Source of the DNA: DATGMP01 sp035293565
Lineage (GTDB): Bacteria > Pseudomonadota > Alphaproteobacteria > BOG-932 > Roseiterribacteraceae
Length of the DNA: 37,203 nucleotides
Direction: 5' to 3'
NCBI GenBank assembly: GCA_035293565.1
Contig: DATGMP010000154.1
Span: 1 to 37,203, forward strand
Position 1 is the stretch's first letter. Each line of letters begins with the position of its first letter. The translations under genes were made by a program, and so were the position numbers. Under the pieces are notes generated by a model, which made no database searches, was not told the origin of the DNA, and was given only the letters and a program-made list of their open reading frames with translations. Positions 24,460 to 33,199 of this stretch are shown here, piece after piece.

Positions 24460-24720
24460 TCAGTAGCCCGGGTAGTAGCGCGGCGGAGGTGGCGGAGGCG
24501 TCGTCGCATAGCCGCCGAGGGCGCCTGCGCCGCCGCCGATCAGCGCGCCAAGCGCCGCCCCATGTCCGCCGCCCGCAAGTCCGCCGATAGCCGCCCCGGT
24601 GCCTGCCCCCAATAGGGCGCCGCCCGCCGCACGTTGCCCCGGATCGTAAGGATCCGTGCAGGCCGATAGCGATAGCAGCGCGGCAAAACCGATTGCGGAC
24701 GTCGTCAGCAGCCGTCCCAT
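24460..24720 (-). CDS. Glycine-zipper lipoprotein, copy A
   Basis: An 86-residue paralogue of the downstream gene. The signal peptide ends LSLSAC (Cys21), then TDPYDPGQRAAGGALLGAG and a glycine zipper nearly identical to the other copy, ending in a proline/tyrosine tail (TTPPPPPPRYYPGY) eight residues longer. The ATG at 24720 is chosen because upstream in-frame sequence (to 24942) is not signal-peptide-like. Only 27 bases separate the two genes, so they are probably one transcript made by a tandem duplication. Confidence 0.85.
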   Translation of the reverse strand: MGRLLTTSAIGFAALLSLSACTDPYDPGQRAAGGALLGAGTGAAIGGLAGGGHGAALGALIGGGAGALGGYATTPPPPPPRYYPGY

Positions 24721-24972
24721 TCCTCCGCTCCGAAGTCGTTGTTCGTAACTGCGCAACGTGTCCCGGGACCGAGGGGTTCCGGACAAAACCCGTGCGCCAC
24801 GACAATACCTCGCTCCCGCCCGATTCTTGCCACGGAACGTGCCAAGATTAAGTTGGAAGTAAGGTCCAGTTCGCTTATCCTGGAGCCCTAAACGAGTCGA
24901 GCGGCCGATCGGACTGTGACCGAGACGCGCTCTGGCCCTCACCCGGGGCTGATATCGGGGTATTTCAGGACC

Positions 24973-25386
24973 TCAGTGCGGCCGCTCCATGGCCGCTTTT
25001 TCTTTTTTTCGATCATCGACGCATGTCGCCACCGTAAACCCGCACATCGCGAGCGAGCCCAACATGTTTCCCGTGTTGCCCGCATAGCTCAACGACCTGA
25101 CGCGGCCATCGACCATCGCAAAAGTCGTCCGGCAATATTCGTCGCCCACCAGATTGATGCCGCCGCCGATGATCGGCAGCGTGAGTCCGCTCTGACCGGT
25201 CTGCTCATTGTCGTATGTCATGTATTCGACTCGGTCCTGGACCATCGTCCGGTCGGGAACGCCAGCGCACTGCAATATCTCCGACTTCGGCGCGCCGATC
25301 AGCGCGGTGCGCGCCTTCTCGGCAACGTCCGAGCGGCCGATCGAGCAGCCGGCGCAAAGGATCGCGAGCAGCGGCAGGCCGCGCAC
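24973..25386 (-). CDS. Lipoprotein, possibly BamE/SmpA-like fold
   Basis: A 137-residue protein starting with GTG at 25386; an in-frame stop nine bases upstream rules out a longer form. The N-terminus MRGLPLLAILCAGCSIG is a short lipoprotein-type signal with Cys14 as the likely lipidated residue, although the lipobox is imperfect. The body (ALIGAPKSEILQCAGVPDRT, later CRTTFAMVDGRVRSLSYAGN) has the small alpha-beta pattern seen in OmlA/BamE-like proteins; this is a weak structural guess. The C-terminus is basic. It starts six bases after the DUF1328 gene stop, so they form an operon. Confidence 0.65.
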   Translation of the reverse strand: MRGLPLLAILCAGCSIGRSDVAEKARTALIGAPKSEILQCAGVPDRTMVQDRVEYMTYDNEQTGQSGLTLPIIGGGINLVGDEYCRTTFAMVDGRVRSLSYAGNTGNMLGSLAMCGFTVATCVDDRKKEKAAMERPH

Positions 25387-25392
25387 TGCGAG

Positions 25393-25569
25393 CTACCGCG
25401 AGATCGATCGACCCGCCGTAATTCCCGCCACGAGGAAGACCAGGAAGATCACCAGGAAGACGAAAAAAAGAATCTTCGCGATGCCGGCGGCGGCAGATGC
25501 GATGCCGCCGAATCCAAGCAGTCCGGCGATCAGCGCAATCACGGCGAATATCAAAGCCCATCTCAGCAT
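25393..25569 (-). CDS. DUF1328 family small membrane protein (58 aa)
   Basis: The 58-residue product MLRWALIFAVIALIAGLLGF continues GGIASAAAGIAKILFFVFLV and ends AGITAGRSISR. This is the standard form of the YtjA/DUF1328 family: two transmembrane helices joined by a Gly/Ala turn. Members are often stress-induced in proteobacteria but have no settled function. GGGAGA lies about seven bases before the ATG. The stop codon is six bases before the GTG of the downstream lipoprotein gene. It is easily missed by length filters. Confidence 0.9.
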   Translation of the reverse strand: MLRWALIFAVIALIAGLLGFGGIASAAAGIAKILFFVFLVIFLVFLVAGITAGRSISR

Positions 25570-25637
25570 ACCAATGCTCTCCCATCAGGGATTCTGACGG
25601 GAAACCTGGCAGGATGGGGCAGTGTTCCTATAGCCGG

Positions 25638-26417
25638 TCAACCAAAGATGCAGTAGCCGCCGTCGACGATGATGGTCTGACCGGTGATGTAGGCTGCTGC
25701 CGCGCTGGTCATGAACAGAACCGACCCGGCAACGTCCAGCGGCTTTCCGAGCCGACCCAACGGTGTCCGGGCGCGTGTCGGTCCGGTCCATTCGTCATTG
25801 TCGATCATCCAAGCCGTCATACCGCTTTCCGTCAGGCCGGCGGCAACTGCGTTCACGCGGATATTCTCTTTCGCCCAACGGATGGCGAGAGTCTTCGTCA
25901 ACTGCACCAGCCCCGCCTTGGCAGCGCCATAGCCCGGCACTGTCTCGATTCCGAAAAACGAGGCCTCGGATGCGATGCCGATGACGCTGGCGCCGCCGGG
26001 CAGTTTGCTCTTGGCGAGCTTCGGCTGCAGCGCTTGCGCCAGGCGGTACGGGCTCAACAGATGCATGCGCACCGCCTTTTCGAAGATCTCGGGTTCGTAC
26101 TCATGCTCACCCATGCCGCCGCCAACCCAGCCGATTCCGGCATTGTTGATCAATATGTCGACCGCCGGAACGAGCTTCGCAACGCGATCGACATCCGGAT
26201 CGCTCGTGACGTCCAGCTGCAGATAACGAAACGCCCCGAGATCGCTCTTGTAGGAAGAGGCGTCCGGCTTGGTGCCGGTGATCGTAACCTTCGCTCCCGC
26301 GTCGCGATAAGCAAGCGCGCAGCCGAGCCCGATCCCGCTGGTTCCGCCGGTGACCAGCACCTCGGCGCCCGCATAATTGAAGCTCACATTCGGCCAGCCG
26401 GCCTTACCCTGTTCCAT
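25638..26417 (-). CDS. SDR family oxidoreductase (first of two, downstream)
   Basis: A 259-residue classical short-chain dehydrogenase. The cofactor motif TGGTSGIG is at 23-30, NNAG at 91-94, and the catalytic Ser150, Tyr163 and Lys167 (GYGAAKAG) are present. The C-terminal GQTIIVDGGY is typical. It would oxidise or reduce an alcohol/ketone using NAD(P)(H). It is the last gene of a four-gene minus-strand operon; its ATG lies seven bases after the stop of the preceding SDR and follows GGTGAGGA. The specific substrate is unknown. Confidence 0.93.
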   Translation of the reverse strand: MEQGKAGWPNVSFNYAGAEVLVTGGTSGIGLGCALAYRDAGAKVTITGTKPDASSYKSDLGAFRYLQLDVTSDPDVDRVAKLVPAVDILINNAGIGWVGGGMGEHEYEPEIFEKAVRMHLLSPYRLAQALQPKLAKSKLPGGASVIGIASEASFFGIETVPGYGAAKAGLVQLTKTLAIRWAKENIRVNAVAAGLTESGMTAWMIDNDEWTGPTRARTPLGRLGKPLDVAGSVLFMTSAAAAYITGQTIIVDGGYCIFG

Positions 26418-26424
26418 TCCTCAC

Positions 26425-27273
26425 CTATTGGCGTTGCTTTGAATCGTTGGGTTTGCCCCGCCGCGCCGCGTCGAGCGCCGCCTGTCCGAGATTGCGGGCG
26501 ACCTCAACGGAGAGATCGGGATTCTTGCGCAGCTCCTGGCCTCCGTCGGCGGCGAAGCTTTGTCCGGTCATCCACGACGATTCCGGGCCGGCGAGAAACC
26601 GCACGGCGGCGCCGATATCGTCGGGCTCGCCCGCGCGCCCGAGCGGATACTCGGCCACGAACTTCGCGAGCGTCTCCGCTTCCCAGAGATAGCCGGTGCG
26701 GCTGGTGCGCGTGAGGCCCGGCCGTACGGCATTGATACGGATTCCAGCCGAGCCCAGCTCCTCGGCCGCGGCTCTGACGAAATTCTCGAGGCCGCCTTTG
26801 GCGGTGTGATACGCCGAGAGATAGGCGAAGGGCAGCTTCCCGGCATTGGACGAGATGCAGACGATCGCGCCGCCCGGCTCCATCAGCGGCACCGCGTGAC
26901 GCACGGCCATGAAGGTGCTGACCACATTGCGCTCGAACTGCCCGCGGAAAGCGTCCGCGTCGAGCATCATCAGCGGAACGAACCCGTTCCCGCCACCCAC
27001 CGTCGCCACGAGAATATCGAGCCGGCCCAGCATGGAATAGGCGTGCTTGATCGCAGCTTCGACATCCGCCTCGATACAGGCATCTCCCGGATGACATTCG
27101 ACACGCCCCTTCGGGATCTCCGCCAACAGGCGCGTGCGAGTCTCCTCGAGCGCATCCGCCCGCCGGCCCATCAACAGCACGGCGGCACCGTCGCGCAGCA
27201 GATGCTTGGCCGCGGATGAGCCGATCGCTCCGCTACCGCCGGTGATGATCGCGGCCTTGCCTTCGAGCTTCAC
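26425..27273 (-). CDS. SDR family oxidoreductase (second, upstream)
   Basis: A 282-residue short-chain dehydrogenase with TGGSGAIG at 11-18 and the catalytic Ser142, Tyr155, Lys159 (AYHTAKGG). The usual NNAG is replaced by TVGG at 91-94, a variation seen in some SDR groups. A C-terminal tail of about 35 charged residues follows the GQSFAADGG motif. GTG at 27273 is chosen as the start: it lies five bases after the stop of the NTF2-like gene and gives the standard N-terminus (KLEGKAAIITGG). The longer upstream reading to 27453 overlaps the previous gene and is not protein-like. Confidence 0.9.
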   Translation of the reverse strand: MKLEGKAAIITGGSGAIGSSAAKHLLRDGAAVLLMGRRADALEETRTRLLAEIPKGRVECHPGDACIEADVEAAIKHAYSMLGRLDILVATVGGGNGFVPLMMLDADAFRGQFERNVVSTFMAVRHAVPLMEPGGAIVCISSNAGKLPFAYLSAYHTAKGGLENFVRAAAEELGSAGIRINAVRPGLTRTSRTGYLWEAETLAKFVAEYPLGRAGEPDDIGAAVRFLAGPESSWMTGQSFAADGGQELRKNPDLSVEVARNLGQAALDAARRGKPNDSKQRQ

Positions 27274-27278
27274 GGGCG

Positions 27279-27731
27279 TCAGCCGCCCATCATCTGGACT
27301 TCGACCGTCTGCACCCAGTCGACCTCCAGATGCCGGCGCGAGAATTTCCACGCGCCGCTGACGCGTCGAAACTTGTCCTGATAGCGGATGAACATGTCGA
27401 ACCGCATATGTTTGCCGTCCTTGTTGGGGCGGCTCATATGATAGGCGATACAATAGGTTTCGCCCTCGGCCGTATCGCCGTTCACGGTCACGGTCTGGTT
27501 CATCACGGTGTGCATCGTTTTGGCATACATGTCGTGCAGCATGCCGGGAATCTTGGCGAGATTTTCGCGTCCCGAGATCGTCGCCTGAGGCGAGACGACG
27601 ACCGCGTCATCGGTGAAGACCGATGCGAATTGCTCGCCGTTGTTGCTGTCGCCGCCGCCCGCATACAGATAGGCGAGCCGCCGCATCTCCCATTCGTCAC
27701 GCATCAGCGCATCGGTCAATTGAGTGCTCAT
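27279..27731 (-). CDS. NTF2-like/SnoaL-like family protein
   Basis: A 150-residue protein with the cone-shaped NTF2 fold signature: an N-terminal helix (LMRDEWEMRRLAYLYAGGGD), FTDDAVVVSPQATISGRENL, and strands including WKFSRRHLEVDWVQT. Bacterial members include steroid isomerase, SnoaL cyclases and ring-hydroxylating beta-subunit-like proteins. The start ATG overlaps the TGA of the upstream luciferase-like gene (ATGA), so translation is coupled. In this operon it may act as an isomerase, cyclase or dehydratase on the same substrate, which is inference. Confidence 0.88.
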   Translation of the reverse strand: MSTQLTDALMRDEWEMRRLAYLYAGGGDSNNGEQFASVFTDDAVVVSPQATISGRENLAKIPGMLHDMYAKTMHTVMNQTVTVNGDTAEGETYCIAYHMSRPNKDGKHMRFDMFIRYQDKFRRVSGAWKFSRRHLEVDWVQTVEVQMMGG

Positions 27732-28630
27732 TTGCCGTTCCTTCGAAGTTGGACCATGCGGTCGAGAAATGAATCGAAATCGGCCGGCCCGCGGCAGAAC
27801 ATGATCGGCAGCAGCTCGATCATCGTCACGCCGACTTCGGTGAGCGCGGGCACATTGGCCAAGGTGCGATCGAGATCGGGCGCGCCGTCGGGCTTGAAGG
27901 CAGCCTGTGGGATCGCGCGAACGGCCACGCTAGCCGGATCGCGACCGGCTGCCTTGAACGCCGCGCGCAGGCTCGCGATATGCGGCGCGAGCTTCTCGGG
28001 TCGCTGCTCCATGGGAATCCAGCCATGGCCGAGCTCGGCGATGCGGGCAAAATTCTTTTCGGTCGGCGCGATGCCGAACCAGATCGGCACGCCGCCTTTT
28101 TGCACCGGACGCGGATATTGGTGGATCTTGTCCAGTGCCACAGTGGTGCCGTCGAAGCTGACGGGCGCCTCGGTCCACAGCAGCTTGCAAACCCTGACCT
28201 GCTCCTCCAGCCGCGTATAGCGCCCCTCCCAGGGCACGCCTGAAGCGTCATATTCTTCCTTTTGCCAGCCGAGCCCGAGTCCGATCTCGACGCGGCCGCG
28301 CGACATGACATCCAGAGTGGCAAGCTGCTTGGCCAGCAGAACCGCCGGCCGCAAGGGCGCAATCAGCACGCCGGCGGACAGGCGGATTGTCTTCGTTACG
28401 CCCGCGACCGCAGCGAGAAAGGTGATGGGCTCGTACCAGGGATAGTCGAGCGGCGCCGGAAAGGGTCCGTAAGGATAATTCTCCGTGTGCTCGCCCATGA
28501 CGACATGATCGGTGAGCGTAACCTGGTCGATGCCCCTCTCATCCGCGCGCCTGACCAGATCGAGGACGGCCGCGAAATCTCCATCGAACCATTGCTGCAG
28601 GCCGTATACCCCGATGGCGACCTTCGTCAT
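27728..28630 (-). CDS. LLM-class (luciferase-like) flavin/F420-dependent oxidoreductase
   Basis: A 300-residue TIM-barrel enzyme of the bacterial-luciferase superfamily. Markers are TDHVVMGEHTENYPYGPFPA near residue 40, SGRVEIGLGLGWQKEEY and the short-loop ...GVPIWFG.... The superfamily uses FMNH2 or F420 to oxygenate or oxidise hydrophobic substrates; which cofactor applies here is not visible. A strong AAGGAGG (28635-28641) lies four bases before the ATG, and it is the first gene of the four-gene operon. 139 bases of divergent spacer separate it from the secreted hydrolase. Confidence 0.88.
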   Translation of the reverse strand: MTKVAIGVYGLQQWFDGDFAAVLDLVRRADERGIDQVTLTDHVVMGEHTENYPYGPFPAPLDYPWYEPITFLAAVAGVTKTIRLSAGVLIAPLRPAVLLAKQLATLDVMSRGRVEIGLGLGWQKEEYDASGVPWEGRYTRLEEQVRVCKLLWTEAPVSFDGTTVALDKIHQYPRPVQKGGVPIWFGIAPTEKNFARIAELGHGWIPMEQRPEKLAPHIASLRAAFKAAGRDPASVAVRAIPQAAFKPDGAPDLDRTLANVPALTEVGVTMIELLPIMFCRGPADFDSFLDRMVQLRRNGK

Positions 28631-28769
28631 CGCGCCTCCTTCCCTCCGATCGGCAAGGATATGTAGCCCGCACTGCGAAGGACGCGCAATCCGATGCTAC
28701 AATGGCCGGAGCGCCGCCGCGAAAGCGTTTCAACGGATCGAGCCTGTACGCAAGGGCCGAGGGGGAGGT

Positions 28770-30203
28770 ATGAAGTACGGAAAGGCTTTTTGTGTTCTCT
28801 TTTGCCTGGCCGCGATGAGCCGGCTTCCGGCCCTCTCCGCAGAGGAGCCCAGCCTGACCGGGCCGATAGCGGGCGGCGCTCACGGTCGGCCCTTCACCTC
28901 ATCCCTCGCCGACCTGTCGGCGGCCGGTTATGTCGAACAGGAATATTTCATAGAAGGGACCGCCAGCGCCTATCGGAGCGACAGGCCCTTGACACCGGAC
29001 GGGCGCTGGTCGGTTTCGCCGTCGCGACGGGCGCCGTTCAAGACCCGAATTCTCGTCCGGCGCCCCAGGGATCCGAAGAAATTCAACGGCACGGTCGTTG
29101 TCGAATGGCTGAATGTCAGCGGCGGCTTCGATGTCGACGCCGAATGGGGCTACGCCTATCCCGAGCTTATGCGGGAAGGTTTCGTCTGGATCGGCGTGTC
29201 GGCGCAGCATGCCGGTGTGATGGGCCCGCCGCTGCGGCCCGGATTTTCCCAACCGCTGACGCTCTGGGATGCGGCGCGCTATGGCTCGCTCTCGGTTCCG
29301 GACGATGATTTCTCCTATGACATCTTCAGCCAGGCCGCGCGGGCGGTCGGCCCGCATCGTGGAAAATCGTCGGTCGATCCGCTGGATGGGCTGGCGCCCG
29401 CACGCCTGATCGGCGTCGGCGTCTCCCAATCCGCCAACCGGCTGACGACCTATGTCGACGCGGTGCAGCCGCTGGCCCGCGTGCTCGACGGAATCCTGAT
29501 CGGCTCGCGGATCGGAGCGCGCGGCGGAGCGGCGCCTCTCGCCGCCGACGTCCAGATGCCCGATCTCGTGCGCATCCGCGACGATCTGAAAGTGCCGGTC
29601 TTCGTCATCGAGACGGAGAGCGATGTCGCGACCGAGGCTGCGGCGCGAACGCCGGACAGCGCGAAATTCCGCCTTTGGGAGCTGGCCGGCACGGCGCACC
29701 AGAACAAATGGGCCGACGATTATTTCGGCGCCGAGATCAAGCGCGACCTCGGTGCCGCCGGCCTCGGCGGCTGCAACAGCCCGGTCAACGATCTGCCGAC
29801 TCAGCATGTTGCCGACGCCGCGATTCACCTTCTCGATGTCTGGGTCAGGACAGGAAAGGCGCCGCCAACAGCACCGCTTGTGTCAGTCTCGGTGGATAAT
29901 GCGCAACATGCGGTCACCATCGAACGCGACAAGGCGGGCAATGCCCTCGGCGGCCTGCGTCTGCCTGAACTTGCGGTTGCCGCGGCGCGTTACGCAGGCG
30001 TGGGAGATCCGCCGGACAGATGTCGGCTCGACGGCGTGGCAATCCCGTTCGACGAGGCGACATTAAAAGCGCTCTATCCGACTCACGAGATCTATGTCGC
30101 AAAGGTCAAAGCCGCGGTTGAAGCAGCGGAGAAGGCGGGCTATCTGCTTCAGCCGGAAGGCGCCGAGGAGATCGCGAAGGCCAAAGGAGCCGCAATCCCA
30201 TAG
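28770..30203 (+). CDS. Exported alpha/beta hydrolase-domain protein (Abhydrolase_10 type)
   Basis: A 477-residue protein with a classical signal peptide (MKYGKAFCVLFCLAAMSRLP, cleavage likely after ALSA, residue 24). The mature part carries VVVEWLNVSGGFDVDAEWG and a nucleophile elbow GVSQS with Ser219, plus LAGTAHQNKW as probable catalytic His, all in the pattern of the large alpha/beta hydrolase-domain family common in sphingomonads. It probably cleaves an ester in the periplasm. The ATG follows the purine-rich GAGGGGGAGG directly, with very short spacing, but the upstream sequence is not signal-like. It is divergent from the luciferase-like operon and may serve the same pathway, though this is inference. 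Confidence 0.85.
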   Translation: MKYGKAFCVLFCLAAMSRLPALSAEEPSLTGPIAGGAHGRPFTSSLADLSAAGYVEQEYFIEGTASAYRSDRPLTPDGRWSVSPSRRAPFKTRILVRRPRDPKKFNGTVVVEWLNVSGGFDVDAEWGYAYPELMREGFVWIGVSAQHAGVMGPPLRPGFSQPLTLWDAARYGSLSVPDDDFSYDIFSQAARAVGPHRGKSSVDPLDGLAPARLIGVGVSQSANRLTTYVDAVQPLARVLDGILIGSRIGARGGAAPLAADVQMPDLVRIRDDLKVPVFVIETESDVATEAAARTPDSAKFRLWELAGTAHQNKWADDYFGAEIKRDLGAAGLGGCNSPVNDLPTQHVADAAIHLLDVWVRTGKAPPTAPLVSVSVDNAQHAVTIERDKAGNALGGLRLPELAVAAARYAGVGDPPDRCRLDGVAIPFDEATLKALYPTHEIYVAKVKAAVEAAEKAGYLLQPEGAEEIAKAKGAAIP

Positions 30204-30251
30204 TCCCGCCATAATCCACAGGCATACACGCCGTCGTCCGTGGAAGCGAGC

Positions 30252-31862
30252 ATGGCCAAACTGAACGCGACGATCGTCGAACGAACCGTGCCCAGCCAGA
30301 CGGTACGAGATCTGGCACTCGGAAGACTCGCCTTCGGGCCTTCAACGGTCGATCGCGCGAGATTCGCGGAGATGGGTTTCCAGGGCTGGCTCGATGACCA
30401 GCTCGCGCCCAATGGCGCCGATCCAGTCGCCGACGCGCGCATCCGTAAAGCGACACTCCATGTCAAATACGGTTCGAACCCGGCCAACGATTATCCGCCC
30501 GTCGACGAAATGCGGCCGCTACGGACGATCGATCAACCCATAGAAGCGACTTGGAAACTGCTCGACCCCGACCCCAAAGTGGTGCCGCCGCCGGAAAAGG
30601 GTTGGCCGCGCATGGAGGTATCGGCGGCGACGCTTATCCGCGCCGTCTATTCGCGCTGGCAGCTCCGCGAGGTTCTCGTCGATTTCTGGCACAATCATTT
30701 CAACGTGAACGCCGTCGGCGACCAGGCCGTCAACGCCGCGCTGCCGACCTATGATCGCGACGTCATCCGTAAGCACGCGCTCGGAAATTTCCGGGTGTTT
30801 CTCGAAGCGGTCGCAACCTCGGCCGCGATGCAGATCTATCTCGACAACCGCTCATCGCGCGCCGGCAACGCCAATGAGAATTACGGGCGCGAATTATTCG
30901 AGCTGCACACGCTTGGACGCGACAATTACTTCAACGCCATTTACGACAAATGGCGCAAGGTACCCGGCGCGCTGCAAGGCAAGCCGATCGGCTATATCGA
31001 CCAGGATGTCTATGAAGCCGCACGCGCCTTCACCGGCTGGACGATCGAAGATGGCAGCGGCGTCGGCCCCGGCCAGTCTCTGCCCAAGACCGGCAAGTTC
31101 ACTTATGTCGAATCCTGGCACGACAATTATCAGAAGCGCGTGCTCGGCACCGAGTTCGATCCGTTCCAGGCGCCGATGGCCGACGGCCGCAAGGTGCTCG
31201 ACCTCGTCGCGCGCCACCCGGCGACCGCTCGGTATATCTGCTTCAAGCTCTGCCGCCGGCTGGTGTCGGACAATCCACCGGAGAGCCTCGTGCTTGCCGC
31301 CGCCGACATCTGGAAGGCGAACCAGAAGAGCCCGGACCAGATTGCTCGGACCGTCCGCTTCATCGCGAGCAGCGCGGCCTTCGAGAACAGCCGCGGCGCC
31401 AAGGTGAAGCGCCCGCTCGAGACGGCGGCGAGCTTCATCCGCGCGACCGGAATCGATTTCTCGCCGACCGAAGGATTGATCAACGAGCTCGGGGCCGGCG
31501 GACAACGGCTGTTCGGGTGGGGACCGCCGACCGGCCACCCCGACACCCGCGACTATTGGATCTCCACCAATGCCATGCGGCATCGATGGGCCCTCATTCT
31601 GGGCATCGCCGACAACTACTGGCAGACGGGAATATTCGATCCGACAGCCGCGATGGGCGAGAGCCTGCCGCCCGCGCTTGCCGTCGCGCATTTCTGGCGC
31701 GAGCGATTGCTCCCCGACGCCGGTCCGGAAACCGCCGAGCGCGTGCTGGCCGCGATGAACATCGCCCCGAGCCGGCGTCCGGACGGCCCCAAGGATCCAA
31801 AGGCCCCCTTCCGGCACATCGTCGCCGCCTTGGCGATGGCGCCGGCCTTCCAAGTGCGGTGA
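30252..31862 (+). CDS. DUF1800 family protein
   Basis: A 536-residue protein of the DUF1800 family. Characteristic stretches are REVLVDFWHNHFNVN, NENYGRELFELHTLGRD, VYEAARAFTGWTI and the C-terminal GWGPPTGHPDTRDYW. Family members are usually exported or envelope-associated and of unknown function; no signal peptide is evident here. ATG at 30252 follows GGAAGCGAG; a GTG at 30240 would add four residues. The next gene, DUF1501, begins seven bases after the stop; the two families are nearly always found together. Confidence 0.88.
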   Translation: MAKLNATIVERTVPSQTVRDLALGRLAFGPSTVDRARFAEMGFQGWLDDQLAPNGADPVADARIRKATLHVKYGSNPANDYPPVDEMRPLRTIDQPIEATWKLLDPDPKVVPPPEKGWPRMEVSAATLIRAVYSRWQLREVLVDFWHNHFNVNAVGDQAVNAALPTYDRDVIRKHALGNFRVFLEAVATSAAMQIYLDNRSSRAGNANENYGRELFELHTLGRDNYFNAIYDKWRKVPGALQGKPIGYIDQDVYEAARAFTGWTIEDGSGVGPGQSLPKTGKFTYVESWHDNYQKRVLGTEFDPFQAPMADGRKVLDLVARHPATARYICFKLCRRLVSDNPPESLVLAAADIWKANQKSPDQIARTVRFIASSAAFENSRGAKVKRPLETAASFIRATGIDFSPTEGLINELGAGGQRLFGWGPPTGHPDTRDYWISTNAMRHRWALILGIADNYWQTGIFDPTAAMGESLPPALAVAHFWRERLLPDAGPETAERVLAAMNIAPSRRPDGPKDPKAPFRHIVAALAMAPAFQVR

Positions 31863-31869
31863 GGCGGAA

Positions 31870-33171
31870 ATGCTTCAGACGCGTCGAGATTTCCTGAAGG
31901 CAGCCGCCATCGCGGGCACGATCGCGCCGCTGTCCGGCGTCCGCGACCTCGCGTACGGAGCGGACAGCTCGCGCGACAAGGTCCTGGTCGTGCTCTTTCT
32001 GCGCGGCGGCTGCGACTCGCTGAATCTCATCGGACCGTGCAACGATCGGAACTATGTCGAAGACCGAATCGCCCCGCTTCGCGTTTTGGATAGCGGCGAC
32101 AAGCCGGGTATTTCGCTCGCGAATGGCCTCGACCCGGCGATCGATTTCCGCCTTCATCCCGCAGCCGCACCCCTCGGCGATCTCTACAAGCAAGGACATC
32201 TCGCCATCGTCCATGCGGTCGGCCTATCGAACGAGACGCGGAGCCATTTCGTCGCTCAGGATCTGATCGAGCGCGGCGCGGTGAGCGACGCCGGTGATCA
32301 GAGCACCGGAGCGAAATCTTCCACGCCGATCGAATCCGGCTGGCTCGCCCGCTATGCGAAGCTGGTCGGGCTCGACAATGCCGGGCCGAAAGCCGTGCCG
32401 GTCCTCTCCGCATCGAACGCCGTCGACAAATCGCTCGAAGGCTTTGGTGCCGCGCTTGCCATCCCCGACCTCGCGGGTGGGGTCGGTTTGGCGGGCGGTG
32501 AGCAAGCGCGGGCCGTGCTTTCGGCGCTCTATGCGGATCAGCCGGGCGATATCGCTGAAGCCGGACGCCTCACGCTCGCCAAGTTCGCGACGGTGGATGC
32601 GGGCGTTCCCAAGGGACCTGACGGCAAGCCAATGCCCTATCATCCGGAGGGCGGCGCCAATTATGACGAGGGCGGAGAGAGCGCAGGCCGTGGTCTCGCG
32701 GCGATCGCCCGCATCATCAAGATGGATATCGGCCTCAGGGTGGCTTCGGTCGATATGGGCGGTTGGGACACCCATCAGGGGCAGCAATATCGCTTCGGGG
32801 TCCTCGCCACCCAGCTCGGCCGCAACATCGCCGCCTTCTGGAACGATCTCGCCGCCTATCATGACCGGCTGGTGCTGGTGACGATCAGCGAATTCGGCCG
32901 GCGGCTCAGATCGAACAAGAGCAACGGCACCGACCATGGCCATGCCGGGGCGATGCTGGTGCTCGGCGGCCGCGTCAATGGCGGCCGCATGTACGGAAAA
33001 TGGCCGGGCTTGGCGACGCCGGCGCTCGACCGGGCTGTCGATCTCGCCGTGACCACCGACTACCGCGCCGTCCTGGCGGCGGTAGCCGGCTCCGGCCTTC
33101 CGTCGCAACGCGTAGCGCAACTCTTCCCTGGCTATGCTCCCGGGAGCCCGCTTCCCATCCTGCGCATCTGA
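31870..33171 (+). CDS. DUF1501 family protein with Tat signal
   Basis: A 433-residue protein. The N-terminus MLQTRRDFLKAAAIAGTIAP carries the twin-arginine motif TRRDFLK with a hydrophobic stretch, so export in folded form is likely. The family features VLFLRGGCDSLN and SVDMGGWDTHQGQ, together with a histidine-rich KSNGTDHGHAGAM, suggest an alkaline-phosphatase/sulfatase-like fold with a metal site, although no activity is established. The pair DUF1800-DUF1501 is a conserved two-gene unit. 28 bases downstream begins a gene remnant on the opposite strand, marking the border of the disturbed region. Confidence 0.9.
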   Translation: MLQTRRDFLKAAAIAGTIAPLSGVRDLAYGADSSRDKVLVVLFLRGGCDSLNLIGPCNDRNYVEDRIAPLRVLDSGDKPGISLANGLDPAIDFRLHPAAAPLGDLYKQGHLAIVHAVGLSNETRSHFVAQDLIERGAVSDAGDQSTGAKSSTPIESGWLARYAKLVGLDNAGPKAVPVLSASNAVDKSLEGFGAALAIPDLAGGVGLAGGEQARAVLSALYADQPGDIAEAGRLTLAKFATVDAGVPKGPDGKPMPYHPEGGANYDEGGESAGRGLAAIARIIKMDIGLRVASVDMGGWDTHQGQQYRFGVLATQLGRNIAAFWNDLAAYHDRLVLVTISEFGRRLRSNKSNGTDHGHAGAMLVLGGRVNGGRMYGKWPGLATPALDRAVDLAVTTDYRAVLAAVAGSGLPSQRVAQLFPGYAPGSPLPILRI

Positions 33172-33199
33172 GGCCGCCTTGCGTCGACGCGCGAAAAGT

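Noticed and set aside
30471..30481. tRNA T-loop-like GGTTCGAACCC
   Set aside because: It lies inside the DUF1800 coding sequence with no acceptor stem or anticodon arm around it.
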